A stretch of DNA of 64,000 nt from Cedecea lapagei (GCF_900635955.1 NZ_LR134201.1:3596001-3660000), one strand, 5' to 3'. Numbered from the stretch's first letter, positions 34,855-43,656 are shown. Notes: generated from the sequence alone by a model not told the origin. Numbers and translations: made by a program.

Positions 34855-36735
34855 GTGGAACACAACTTTCTGGATTACTACAATCGGGAGCTGACTTTCG
34901 TCAGAGAAATGGCGCAAGAGTTTGCCGAACGTCATCCCAAGATTGCCGGGCGGTTGGGGATGAACGGCATTGAGATTGCCGATCCTTACGTTGAGCGTTT
35001 AATCGAAGCTTTCTGTTTCTTATCGGCCAGAACGCAGATAAAGCTGGACGCGGAATTTCCTAAATTCACCCAGCGCCTGCTGGATATTGTCTATCCCAAC
35101 TATAACTCCCCCACCCCGTCCATGGGAGTGGTACAGCTGGAGCCTAACCTTAGCGAAGGGGATCTCACCCAGGGCTACAGGATCCCAAAGCAGAGCGCCT
35201 TTTATAGCCGAATTTTGCCCGGAGAGATGACCCGCTGCGAGTTCAGGAACAACCAGGACGTGACGCTCTGGCCGCTGGAGATAGCCGAAGTTCGCCTGAC
35301 CTCGATACCACCGGATATCCCTAATCTTGAGCACTACCGCATCAAGCACCATCAATTAAAGGGTGCTTTGCGCATTAAACTGAAGCTGCAGGGTGAGCTG
35401 GTCTTTTCTGAACTAAAAGGGCTTGATGAACTGCCGATATATATTCAGGGAGATGAGCGTATCGTCTCTCATACTTTCGAGCTTCTTCACGGAAGCCACG
35501 TTGCCATGGTTGTGCGCAGCGGTGAGCAGGAAAAAAACCGCTATTACGTCATCAACGAACGGCCGTTAAAATTTGAAGGCATGGCACCGGATCAGAGTTT
35601 ATTACCGCTGCAGTGGAATATGTTCCACGGCCACACTTTAATTCAGGAATATATTTCATGCCGTGAAAGATTTTATTTTTTCTCGCTCACACAATTAGCC
35701 GAATCCCTCGCAGAAAATAATACCAATGAGGTAGAGATTATTATCCTGTTGAATAAACTCCCGCAGGATTTGGTCGCTCACCTGGACGCCTCGCGCTTTC
35801 TGTTATTCTGTACGCCGGTGATTAATCTTTTCCCGAAACGCGTCGACAGAATTGAGGTCAACCGGGCACTTAATAACTTCCATATCGTGCCCGACCGCAG
35901 CCGCCCTCTCGACTACGAGGTGTTCTCGGTCAATAAGGTGTTTGGCCTGCAGGCCGAAACCAGCGAAGAGCTGACGTTTAACCCACTCTATCAAACCCGC
36001 CACAGCGATACCGGGAACTTTGGTCGCTATTTTTCCGTCAACCGCACGGTGAGGACCAAAGAGTCCAGCAGTCGAAAATACGATACGCGCACGCCCTATA
36101 GCGGGACGGAAATTTTTATCTCGCTGGTCGATCAGCAGGAGGCGCCCTACGGCGAGCATATTCGCTATCTGCTGGTCGATGCCATGGTCACCAACCGTGA
36201 TTTGCCCCGGCTGCTGACCAGCAGCGGGAGCCTCGATCTGACCATGTCAGACTCGGTGCCGATTCACGGCGCTCGCTTTGTGAGTGCGCCCAGCGCGCCG
36301 CGTTCGCCGTTTGCTGTCGGTGAATCAGCCTGGCGCCTGATTCGTCAGCTCAGCTTTAACTATCTGCCGCTGTCGGACATGGAGCATGCCCAGGGAGGTG
36401 AAGCCCTGCGTAATATGCTGCGGCTGTTCACAACCGCATCCGATCTGGAGTCCATGGCGCAAATCAACAGCCTCGTTGGCTGTCAAACCCGCCCGGTGGT
36501 TCGCCGGCTCTCGGAGGAAGGGCTGCTGGTTTACGGACGCGGCGTGAGCTGTAGCCTGACCGTTGACGAAGAGGGATTCTCCGGCGTCAGCCCTTATCTG
36601 TTTGGGCTGATTATGGAGAACTACCTGTCGCGCCATGCCGCCATCAATATCTTTACCGAAACGGAGCTGCACTCCATGCAGCGAGGCCTGGTAGCGCGCT
36701 GGAAAGCCCGTCCGGGCAGGCGAGGCGCGCTATGA
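34855..36735 (+). CDS. tssF: T6SS baseplate protein TssF
   Basis: 626 residues, GTG start with AGGGTG upstream. N-terminus FLDYYNRELTFVREMAQEFA and HPKIAGRLGMNG are the hallmark of TssF; the rest is full length with LFPKRVDRIEV and VDAMVTNRDLPRLL. Forms the wedge complex with TssG, TssE and TssK. Its stop overlaps the tssG start (ATGA), so the two are coupled. Confidence 0.96.
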   Translation: MEHNFLDYYNRELTFVREMAQEFAERHPKIAGRLGMNGIEIADPYVERLIEAFCFLSARTQIKLDAEFPKFTQRLLDIVYPNYNSPTPSMGVVQLEPNLSEGDLTQGYRIPKQSAFYSRILPGEMTRCEFRNNQDVTLWPLEIAEVRLTSIPPDIPNLEHYRIKHHQLKGALRIKLKLQGELVFSELKGLDELPIYIQGDERIVSHTFELLHGSHVAMVVRSGEQEKNRYYVINERPLKFEGMAPDQSLLPLQWNMFHGHTLIQEYISCRERFYFFSLTQLAESLAENNTNEVEIIILLNKLPQDLVAHLDASRFLLFCTPVINLFPKRVDRIEVNRALNNFHIVPDRSRPLDYEVFSVNKVFGLQAETSEELTFNPLYQTRHSDTGNFGRYFSVNRTVRTKESSSRKYDTRTPYSGTEIFISLVDQQEAPYGEHIRYLLVDAMVTNRDLPRLLTSSGSLDLTMSDSVPIHGARFVSAPSAPRSPFAVGESAWRLIRQLSFNYLPLSDMEHAQGGEALRNMLRLFTTASDLESMAQINSLVGCQTRPVVRRLSEEGLLVYGRGVSCSLTVDEEGFSGVSPYLFGLIMENYLSRHAAINIFTETELHSMQRGLVARWKARPGRRGAL

Positions 36736-37760
36736 CATCGCCGAATTCGCCGCAGGGTACCTCTTTGCCGCCAGGGCTGGAAAACTGGTTCGATCCCAGC
36801 GCGCCCTGGGATGCCGGGTTTATCAGCATTATGCGGGCCATTGCCGCCCGCACCCCGTCCCTGCCGCCACCGGGGAAAGCCTCTCTGCCTTCTCAGGAAC
36901 GCTTCCGGCTGGGACAGGTTTCCAGCATGGCCTTCTCCCCGCGCGAGATAGCCGCCATCCAGCAGCAGGACGACAAAATCAAGCTACAGCTTTTTGGGCT
37001 GGGGATTTGGGGCGCCCAGGGAGCGATGCCGCTGCACCTTTCCGAGCTGGCCTACTCCCGGTACGAGCAGCATGACCCTACGCTGATTGATTTTGTCGAT
37101 ATCTTCCACCACCGGGCGCTTAGCCAGTTTTATCGGGCCTGGTTCTTGTCGCAGGATACGGCCTCGCTCGACCGCAAAGAGGACGAGCGCTTTTCGTTTT
37201 ACGTCGGCAGCCTGGTAGGGCTGGATCCCGCCGAGCTCGATCCCGCGCCGCTGCCGATACACGCCCGCCTGGCGTCCTCAGCCCACCTGATCCGCGAGGC
37301 ACGTAACCCTGATGGCCTGTTAGGCGCGATGGAGTACTACTTCCAGGTCCCGGTGCAGATGGAGGAATTCGAGCTGCAGTGGATTTTCCTTGAGGGGAAG
37401 GATCAAACCGCGCTGGGAGAGGAAAGCTGCGCCGCGCTGCTGGGTGACGGAGCCATTCTCGGCAATACCGTGCTCGACCGGCAGCATAAATTCAAGCTAA
37501 TGATGGGACCGCTGACGCTGGCTCAGTACATGCTGTTTAGCCCCTGGGGCAGCGACATGGCGGTGCTGCGCGAGCTGGTCCGGAGCTTTATTGGCTTTGA
37601 GTATGCCTGGGATGTCCAGCTGGTCCTTGCCGCCGATCAGGTTCCCCTCTCCACCTTAGACGGCAGCCACCAGTTGGGCTATGCCAGCTGGCTGGAGAGG
37701 GAAACCAACGATACCCCGGTCTTCGGCATGAGCTTTGAACCAGAGATGTATCGCCGCTAG
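36732..37760 (+). CDS. tssG: T6SS baseplate protein TssG
   Basis: 342 residues. Typical TssG blocks: FRLGQVSSMAFSPREIAAIQ, LFGLGIWGAQGAMPLHLSEL, FVDIFHHRALSQFYRAWFLS, and DSRIGN-type region near LGDGAILGNTVLDRQHKFKL followed by GPLTLAQYM. Baseplate wedge partner of TssF. Four-base overlap with tssF. Confidence 0.96.
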   Translation: MTSPNSPQGTSLPPGLENWFDPSAPWDAGFISIMRAIAARTPSLPPPGKASLPSQERFRLGQVSSMAFSPREIAAIQQQDDKIKLQLFGLGIWGAQGAMPLHLSELAYSRYEQHDPTLIDFVDIFHHRALSQFYRAWFLSQDTASLDRKEDERFSFYVGSLVGLDPAELDPAPLPIHARLASSAHLIREARNPDGLLGAMEYYFQVPVQMEEFELQWIFLEGKDQTALGEESCAALLGDGAILGNTVLDRQHKFKLMMGPLTLAQYMLFSPWGSDMAVLRELVRSFIGFEYAWDVQLVLAADQVPLSTLDGSHQLGYASWLERETNDTPVFGMSFEPEMYRR

Positions 37761-37785
37761 TCCCTCACCTGGAGAGGACGTAACC

Positions 37786-37809
37786 ATGGATGAAAACACA
37801 CGCTCATGA
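37786..37809 (+). CDS. Seven-codon leader ORF coupled to tssA
   Basis: ATG 37786 follows a strong RBS (GGAGAGGA, 8 bases away) and encodes MDENTRS; its stop TGA overlaps the tssA ATG (ATGA). The tssA start has no RBS of its own within reach. This looks like a tiny translational-coupling leader, though it may be chance. Confidence 0.4.
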   Translation: MDENTRS

Positions 37810-38888
37810 ATCAACACGACAGCCTGACCTGCTCAGACTATTACCAGTCTCTGATGCAGCCTATTCCGGGCGATGCCCCCTGCGGCGAAGCGCTCGATTA
37901 CGATCCCGCCTTCATCATGCTGCAGTCGCGCCTGCAGCCAAAGCTGGGGGCTGAATACGGCAACTTCGTCGAAGCCGCCGAGCCGGTGAACTGGACCGAA
38001 ACAGAGCGAGACTGCCTGGCCCTGCTGCAAAAAAGCAAAGATATTCGCCTGATGGTGATTTTGATGCGCTGCCGCCTGCGCAAGAAGGGGCTTTCTGCAA
38101 TGGCGGAAGGCACCGAAGCGATCCTCGCCCTGCTGCGAACCTGGCCGGACGATCTTCACCCGCAGCTGCTGGACGAAGGAGAATTCGACCCGATGCTGCG
38201 GGCAAATGCCGTCGCCGAGCTGGAGGATCTGGGCGGTCTGCTGCTGGATCTGCGTAACCAGACGCTGCCCAAAGCCTCCGGGCTGCAAATCACCGTTAAA
38301 GAGTTTGAGAGGGCTCACCAGGTGCCCAGAGAAGAGGGAGCGCTGTCGGACGAGGCCGTCGCCGCCATTATTCACGAATGGCATACCAGCGCCCGGGAAG
38401 CGATCCGCCCGCTGACGCAGGCCCATCACTTTTTAGAGCAGATAAAACAGACGCTGGCGGAGAGCCTGGGGCATGAGGCGCCGGAGCTGCCGGTATTGTC
38501 CAACATTCTCGGTATGTTTAGCCGCGAGTTTGGCAGCGAGGCGCCCGCCGTGGAGACCCCGTTACACAAAATGCCAGAAAGCGTGGCCGAGCCTGCGCCA
38601 ACGCCAGTGCCTTACCAGGATGCTTCGGCGGCGCCTGAAGCCGCCTGGCAGCCGCCTGCTGTAGCGCCCCGTCCCGCCCGACCGGCGTCTCAAAAAGGGA
38701 TCAATACGCGAACAGAAGCGATCCAGCGTCTGCAGGAAATCCGCAGTTGGTTTGCCACGACCGAGCCCAGCAGCCCGCTGGTGCCGGTGCTGAAATACGC
38801 GGAGGAGAGCATCGGTAAAAGCTTTGCCGAGCTACAAAAAATGTACCCCCCTGAAATCATCGCCATGCTGAATCAAGAAAAGGAATAA
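37806..38888 (+). CDS. tssA: T6SS cap/initiation protein TssA
   Basis: 360 residues. N-terminal ImpA domain: LMQPIPGDAPCGEALDYDPA, then LRTWPDDLHPQLLDEGEFDP. A Pro/Ala linker follows (about 255-300) and a C-terminal segment RTEAIQRLQEIRSWFATTEP, SSPLVPVLKYAEESIGKSF, as in the short TssA class. TssA nucleates tube and sheath growth at the baseplate. A fimbrial adhesin gene follows after only 3 bases. Confidence 0.94.
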   Translation: MNQHDSLTCSDYYQSLMQPIPGDAPCGEALDYDPAFIMLQSRLQPKLGAEYGNFVEAAEPVNWTETERDCLALLQKSKDIRLMVILMRCRLRKKGLSAMAEGTEAILALLRTWPDDLHPQLLDEGEFDPMLRANAVAELEDLGGLLLDLRNQTLPKASGLQITVKEFERAHQVPREEGALSDEAVAAIIHEWHTSAREAIRPLTQAHHFLEQIKQTLAESLGHEAPELPVLSNILGMFSREFGSEAPAVETPLHKMPESVAEPAPTPVPYQDASAAPEAAWQPPAVAPRPARPASQKGINTRTEAIQRLQEIRSWFATTEPSSPLVPVLKYAEESIGKSFAELQKMYPPEIIAMLNQEKE

Positions 38889-38891
38889 ATA

Positions 38892-39887
38892 ATGTTAAGG
38901 ATACTTACCATCCTGATTTCCGGACTGCTGATGTCGCCAGGCGCATGGGCCGTCTGTACACTCGCGCGCGGCACGCCTACCCCCCTGATGATTCCCTCGA
39001 AGACGATCATTGTTGCCGCCGACGCGCCGGTCAGCACCTCAACGCCCATTGCGCAATACGACAGTCCGCCGGTCGGCGGGGCTGGTGTCGGTTATGACGA
39101 CTGTATTGAAGGGACAGAGTACGGCAAACGCGCGGTGTCGCTGTCCGGGCAGGATTCGTCCACGAGGATTTATGCGACCAATATTCCCGGTATCGGCATC
39201 AAAATGCTGGCGAGTAACGGCTCAGCTTTTGGTAATTTCCCATCAACCAGTAGCCTGCATTTTTCTGACGGCAGTGCAGTGGGCACGCTCGACATTCCAC
39301 CGCAATCTTTTTACCGGATTGAGTTTTATAAACTCAGCAATAACCTGCGCCTGACGAATTCGACGACCGGGGATACCGTTCTGCCTCCCGGGATGATTGG
39401 CTATAACTACATCCTGTCGGCGAACCCCGCCTCCTTCACCCATAGCCTCTCTATCGGTGAAATGAAAATTATCAGCACCCCGGCCTGTACTGCGGATAAT
39501 GCCAAAACCGTCGATTTTAACAACGTGACGCCCACGCTGCTGAAGGCCGGCGTCACCCGCAATCTGGACTTCGCCATCGTCTGTAAAAGTGACTATGGCT
39601 CCTACTCTGCCACCGCCTCGATGATTACCGACACGCCAACGGCCGACGGCGGCTTTATCCGCATCAAAGATTCGGACGGCAATATGGATCGCTTAAAAAT
39701 CCGCATTACCGACGGCGAAAATCAAGTGATGAAAGTCGACGGATCCACCGCTGAATCTTCAAGGGTTATCACCAGCCAGGGCCCAGCTGAATTCGCCTGG
39801 AAGGCGACGCTGCTGCCGGGCAACGGTACCGCACCTGCCGGCGGCACATTCACCGCAAAAGCAGAAATTATTTTTAATATTCAGTAA
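38892..39887 (+). CDS. Two-domain fimbrial adhesin inside the T6SS right arm
   Basis: 331 residues with a signal peptide (about 1-20, GAWA-V). An N-terminal lectin-like domain of about 180 residues is followed by a pilin-like domain (STPACTADNAKTVDFNNVTP, LDFAIVCKSDYGSYSATASM) ending TAKAEIIFNIQ, the form of a chaperone-usher tip adhesin. It begins 3 bases after tssA and is followed 17 bases later by the glycosyltransferase gene, so it is transcribed with T6SS genes. It is probably the tip adhesin of the pilin/chaperone/usher set in the left arm, which lacks one. Ligand unknown. Confidence 0.8.
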   Translation: MLRILTILISGLLMSPGAWAVCTLARGTPTPLMIPSKTIIVAADAPVSTSTPIAQYDSPPVGGAGVGYDDCIEGTEYGKRAVSLSGQDSSTRIYATNIPGIGIKMLASNGSAFGNFPSTSSLHFSDGSAVGTLDIPPQSFYRIEFYKLSNNLRLTNSTTGDTVLPPGMIGYNYILSANPASFTHSLSIGEMKIISTPACTADNAKTVDFNNVTPTLLKAGVTRNLDFAIVCKSDYGSYSATASMITDTPTADGGFIRIKDSDGNMDRLKIRITDGENQVMKVDGSTAESSRVITSQGPAEFAWKATLLPGNGTAPAGGTFTAKAEIIFNIQ

Positions 39888-39904
39888 GTCAGGGAATAAG
39901 GACG

Positions 39905-41251
39905 ATGGGCAACCCCGCGACACTTTTTATCAGCATCGCCAGCTATCGGGATCCACAGCTGATCCCGACGCTTGAGGACATGCTGCGTCATGCCAGGCAT
40001 CCTGAAAATCTACACATTGCCGTCTGCTGGCAGGACGATCGGGATCTCAGCCTTTTTACCCGGCGCGGTTTTATTCCCGCTGGCAGCCGCTCTGTGGCCG
40101 GGCATGAGGCCGTGGCTTTTCATTTTCAGCAGGCCCGAATCGAACTTATCAGCGTGCACTACTATGCCAGCCAGGGAGCCTGCTGGGCGCGTAGCCTGGC
40201 GGAGTCGCTGTTTGAGGGAGAAGACTATTTTCTGCAGATTGACTCCCACTGCCGGTTTATTCCCGGCTGGGATAGCGAAATGATGGCCATGCTCCACACG
40301 CTGGAGGAAAAATGTTCCCGGCCAATACTCTCCTCCTACCCGCCTGCTTTTGTTCCGGGCGAAGACGAAGAGGCGAGTAAAAAGCGCTATGTGAGCCGTT
40401 TAATCTTCCGGGAGTTCAACCCGCAGGGGCTGCCGATGTTCAGCTCTACCCCCTTTGAGTCCCCAGAGCCCGTGAGGGGCAGCTATCTTGCCGGAGGGTT
40501 TATTTTTACCCGCGGCGACTTTGTCCGGGAGATCCCCAACGATCCGCAGATTTTCTTTGCGGGCGAGGAGATAGCCATGGCCGTGCGCGCCTTTAGCTAC
40601 GGCTACGACATTTACCATCCCCACAAACCCCTGCTGTGGCACTACTACCAGCGCAAAGAGCACAGCAAAGTTTGGGGCGACCACACCAACCTTGCGAAAG
40701 AGCAGGGAGCGGTTGAGATGGCGTGGTGGGAGAGAGACGCCACGTCGAAACAGCGCGTCAGGGCCGTACTGGGCCTTGAACCGGCGCCCGATGTCGGGCT
40801 GGCTCCCTACGGGTTGGGGAAAACAAGAACCCTGGAACAGTTTGAGTATCAGGCCGGTATTTGCCTGCAAAACGGCACCGTTTTACCCGAAGTCATGGGT
40901 GCCGGGAAGGTCAATTTCTTCCCCGACCCGCCCGCAAGCCGAAGCGAATGGCTGTGCCGTCAGCATGCCTGGTATAAGAAAACCCTGACGCTGAAAAAGG
41001 CAGACTATAAGGCAGACACCGACGACATCAGCGCCCTGCATCTCAGCGTCTATAACCAGCAGAATGAGCTGTTCCATAAGTGCACATTCGCACGCAGCGA
41101 ACTGGATGAACTACGCCAAAAGACGAGCACGGAAGAGATTACGCTTCCGGTTGAATTTAAAACTACCAGCCTCAGCAAGCCCACAGTTATCCGACTCTGT
41201 ACATGGTCAGATAGCTCGGGCTGGGGCAGCGTCACGGAGAGGACATGGTGA
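39905..41251 (+). CDS. GT60-type (Skp1 GlcNAc-transferase family) glycosyltransferase in T6SS operon
   Basis: 448 residues, cytosolic (no signal or membrane segment). The first 265 residues match the GlcNAc family (PF11397, CAZy GT60), whose founder adds GlcNAc to hydroxyproline of eukaryotic Skp1: FISIASYRDPQLIPTLEDML at 8-27, SQGACWARSLAESLF, the metal/nucleotide motif QIDSHCRFIPGWD (DSH at 113-115), AGGFIFTRGDF, FFAGEEIAMAVRAFSYGYDI and YHPH. The C-terminal 180 residues are not assigned. RBS AAGGA; its stop overlaps the next start (ATGGTGA), so it is translationally coupled to a T6SS membrane protein. A protein target encoded in the locus is inferred, not shown. Confidence 0.82.
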   Translation: MGNPATLFISIASYRDPQLIPTLEDMLRHARHPENLHIAVCWQDDRDLSLFTRRGFIPAGSRSVAGHEAVAFHFQQARIELISVHYYASQGACWARSLAESLFEGEDYFLQIDSHCRFIPGWDSEMMAMLHTLEEKCSRPILSSYPPAFVPGEDEEASKKRYVSRLIFREFNPQGLPMFSSTPFESPEPVRGSYLAGGFIFTRGDFVREIPNDPQIFFAGEEIAMAVRAFSYGYDIYHPHKPLLWHYYQRKEHSKVWGDHTNLAKEQGAVEMAWWERDATSKQRVRAVLGLEPAPDVGLAPYGLGKTRTLEQFEYQAGICLQNGTVLPEVMGAGKVNFFPDPPASRSEWLCRQHAWYKKTLTLKKADYKADTDDISALHLSVYNQQNELFHKCTFARSELDELRQKTSTEEITLPVEFKTTSLSKPTVIRLCTWSDSSGWGSVTERTW

Positions 41252-43074
41252 AAAGTGAGGCCCTTTTTTGTCGATTAGTCAGCGTGGATACCCTGTTTTC
41301 CTTTGACGGGATTATTCCTTCTGCGCCGGATTTTCAGCTCAGGCTGATCTCACTGATTGAGCAGCTGAATAAAGCGCTGCTGGCCGAGAGCCAGACGCCG
41401 GAGGAGAGCGAGGCGCTGTGCCGGGCGCTGTGCTGCTATTTTGATAAACGCCTGAGCGGTAATGCACAGAATAACTCCCTGTCCTGGCAGCGTTATTCGC
41501 TGGTGCAGTATTTTTATGGCTTTGTCGACAGCGATGAAGATCTTTCCCTTTCTGCCCAGCTCGATGCTCTGCTCAATGCCGACAGCGAAACCATTTTCCG
41601 CTACGCCTGGAAGCTGCTTACCTTAACGATGCAAATCGAAGGCAGCACCGATGCCCTGGTCTCGCTGCGGGCGGCTAAACGCGCCCGCTATTTTTCCCGT
41701 GCGCGGCCGGAGCTTCCGCCTGCTGAACACGCCACGGCATCATGGGTTAGCCAGCAGGCTGAAGCCGCGGGCTCGCCGCGTCTGATGATCTTCGTCATCG
41801 GGCCTTTTGCTGGCAAATGGTTCAGCCAGTCTAACCTCTCTTCCGGCAGCGAAAGCGGGATCCTCTGGGTGATCGAGGAGAACGCCAACGGGCTGGCCAA
41901 GCGGATGGCGTATTTAAAAAAAAACCACATCACCCTGGCAACAATGGCCTATTTCCCCTTGCTGGCGGATGGCTTCGAAAGCAGCAGCATCATGATCGAG
42001 CAAATTACCGCCTGGCAATACGCCTTTTCATCCATCCATCTCTCCGATCCGCTGCCCTGCATGCTGGGGCTGTATACGCGGCTGAGCCAGCAGCGTTTCC
42101 CTCACGATCCGGACCGGGCCATCTGGACCGGCGGGCTTGCCGAGCCGCCTTACGGCCACCTCAAGCTTGAGCAGCATTGGGCTAAGCTGCTGGCCGAGCT
42201 GGATGCCAACGACGAGGGCAAAGATCTGTACGCTATTCAGCGTCATGCGGTAGCCAATACGCTCCTCTCCTGGCTGGCGGAGAGCCGTATCATGAATGTG
42301 ATACAGACCCTGTTTGACAGCACGCAGCTCGATTTTGCCGGCATGACCCTCGCCGACCACGGACAGGGATTCACACGCCATGGGGCTTGGTCCCTGTGGC
42401 TTTCAGAGCGATACGGTATTTTGCCAGGCCTGTCGGCTTCTATCGCCCTGCCTCCTCTGCCGGCTATTCCCTTACCGCCGGTTGAGGAGCCTGCCCCTAC
42501 CCCTTCGCCGCTGCCGGAGCCGGAGCCGATTAAGTTCCCCCGGCGTAGACGCTGGCCAAAAGTCGTCACCTCGCTGGCGCTACTGCTTATCCTCGCCGGC
42601 GGCATTGGCTACTCCCTTTTTTATGACAGGGGCGAAATTCGTGGCCAGCTTAGCCGAATCAAGCCGCTGCAGGGACTGCTGGAGCAAAAGGATAAGTCCG
42701 AAGCGGAAGCATTCCTGAAGATCGTTAACAACGCGGCGTTGTTTGAAAACGGCAGCAGCAATCTGATGCCGGACAGCCAGCAGATTCTTACCCAACTGGT
42801 GCCCGACATAGCGCGTAATCCGCAGCAGATGTACCTGATCATTGGCCATTCGGATAACACCGGCTCTGCCGCCGTCAACATGGCGCTGTCCACCGAGCGG
42901 GCACGCGTTATCCGCGACTGGCTTGTTGAACACTCAGGCCTGGCCGCCAGCCAGTTTATCGTTGAAGGCGCGGGCAACTCTCGCCCGATTGCCAGTAACG
43001 CCACCCAGGAAGGACGCGCGCAAAACCGCCGCGTCGAAATCATTCCGTTATCTATGCAAGACTACAAGGATTGA
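41245..43074 (+). CDS. Second OmpA-domain T6SS protein with DotU-like N-terminus
   Basis: 609 residues. The first 150 residues resemble a degenerate DotU/TssL domain (LCRALCCYFDKRL, LSWQRYSLVQYFYGFVDS, IFRYAWKLLTLTMQ); about 178-400 has TssM-like elements (LMIFVIGPFAGKWF, SDPLPCMLGLYTRLSQQRFP). A Pro-rich linker precedes one membrane segment (about 440-460, VVTSLALLLILAGGIGYSLF) and a C-terminal OmpA domain (LIIGHSDNTGSAAVNMALST, GRAQNRRVEII) that should bind peptidoglycan. It would be a second cell-wall anchor beside TssL. Coupled to the glycosyltransferase gene by a 7-base overlap and to the Eag gene by a short gap. Confidence 0.75.
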   Translation: MVKSEALFCRLVSVDTLFSFDGIIPSAPDFQLRLISLIEQLNKALLAESQTPEESEALCRALCCYFDKRLSGNAQNNSLSWQRYSLVQYFYGFVDSDEDLSLSAQLDALLNADSETIFRYAWKLLTLTMQIEGSTDALVSLRAAKRARYFSRARPELPPAEHATASWVSQQAEAAGSPRLMIFVIGPFAGKWFSQSNLSSGSESGILWVIEENANGLAKRMAYLKKNHITLATMAYFPLLADGFESSSIMIEQITAWQYAFSSIHLSDPLPCMLGLYTRLSQQRFPHDPDRAIWTGGLAEPPYGHLKLEQHWAKLLAELDANDEGKDLYAIQRHAVANTLLSWLAESRIMNVIQTLFDSTQLDFAGMTLADHGQGFTRHGAWSLWLSERYGILPGLSASIALPPLPAIPLPPVEEPAPTPSPLPEPEPIKFPRRRRWPKVVTSLALLLILAGGIGYSLFYDRGEIRGQLSRIKPLQGLLEQKDKSEAEAFLKIVNNAALFENGSSNLMPDSQQILTQLVPDIARNPQQMYLIIGHSDNTGSAAVNMALSTERARVIRDWLVEHSGLAASQFIVEGAGNSRPIASNATQEGRAQNRRVEIIPLSMQDYKD

Positions 43075-43085
43075 GAGAGTCGCTT

Positions 43086-43577
43086 ATGAGTAACAAACCT
43101 GTGACCTACCCCCTCAATGAGGGCAGTTTCGTGACGTTTAACCCGCAGGAGGATCAGTCGATCAATATCCTTCGGTACATGGATGAGGATCACAATCCGT
43201 ACAATATCTTGATCAACCGCACCACCCTTGAAGAAGACCAGACCGTCGATCAGTTCTGTGAAAAGCAGTGGGATAAAATGAAACGTTTTGTTCCGGGATT
43301 CGAAGTCGAGGGGAAGAACCTCAAGCATGAAATCGGCCCGGCCAAACTGCCGGTACTGCAAACCGCCAATAAGTTTCTCGAGGACGGCACCTGGATCCGC
43401 CAGGTCTCCTCTATCGTCACGCTTCCCTGGCACCCGGTGCTGAACCCGAATAAACGCAAGCTGCTGGTGTTTACCCTGGCCGTCAATAATGACTTCACGG
43501 AAGCGCAGCGCAAACATTATGTCCGAATTATTAACAGCTTTGTTCCGCTGGAAGCGCCGCTTGGCGAGAGCCAATAG
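43086..43577 (+). CDS. Eag-family (DUF1795) T6SS effector adaptor
   Basis: 163 residues from ATG 43086. Matches the DUF1795/DcrB-like fold of Eag chaperones: YPLNEGSFVTFNPQEDQSIN, NPYNILINRTTLEEDQTVDQ, and WHPVLNPNKRKLLVFTLAVN with the final helix. Eag proteins shield the membrane segments of prePAAR/Rhs effectors and load them on VgrG. No such effector lies in the window (the PAAR is a bare 87-residue protein), so the partner must be encoded elsewhere or have been lost. Last gene of the right arm. Confidence 0.8.
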   Translation: MSNKPVTYPLNEGSFVTFNPQEDQSINILRYMDEDHNPYNILINRTTLEEDQTVDQFCEKQWDKMKRFVPGFEVEGKNLKHEIGPAKLPVLQTANKFLEDGTWIRQVSSIVTLPWHPVLNPNKRKLLVFTLAVNNDFTEAQRKHYVRIINSFVPLEAPLGESQ

Positions 43578-43602
43578 CCTGATAGCGAAAATATAGCTAA
43601 AA

Positions 43603-43626
43603 CAGCCCCTCCTGTCCGGGGGGCTG
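43603..43626 (-). terminator. Terminator of the GT25 gene, possibly bidirectional
   Basis: Stem cagcccc (43603-43609) / ggggctg (43620-43626) with a 10-base loop; on the minus strand it is followed by TTTTA. It lies between the convergent Eag and GT25 genes. Confidence 0.7.
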
Positions 43627-43656
43627 ATACTTCAGCCAGCGGTATTCAGCCTAAGA

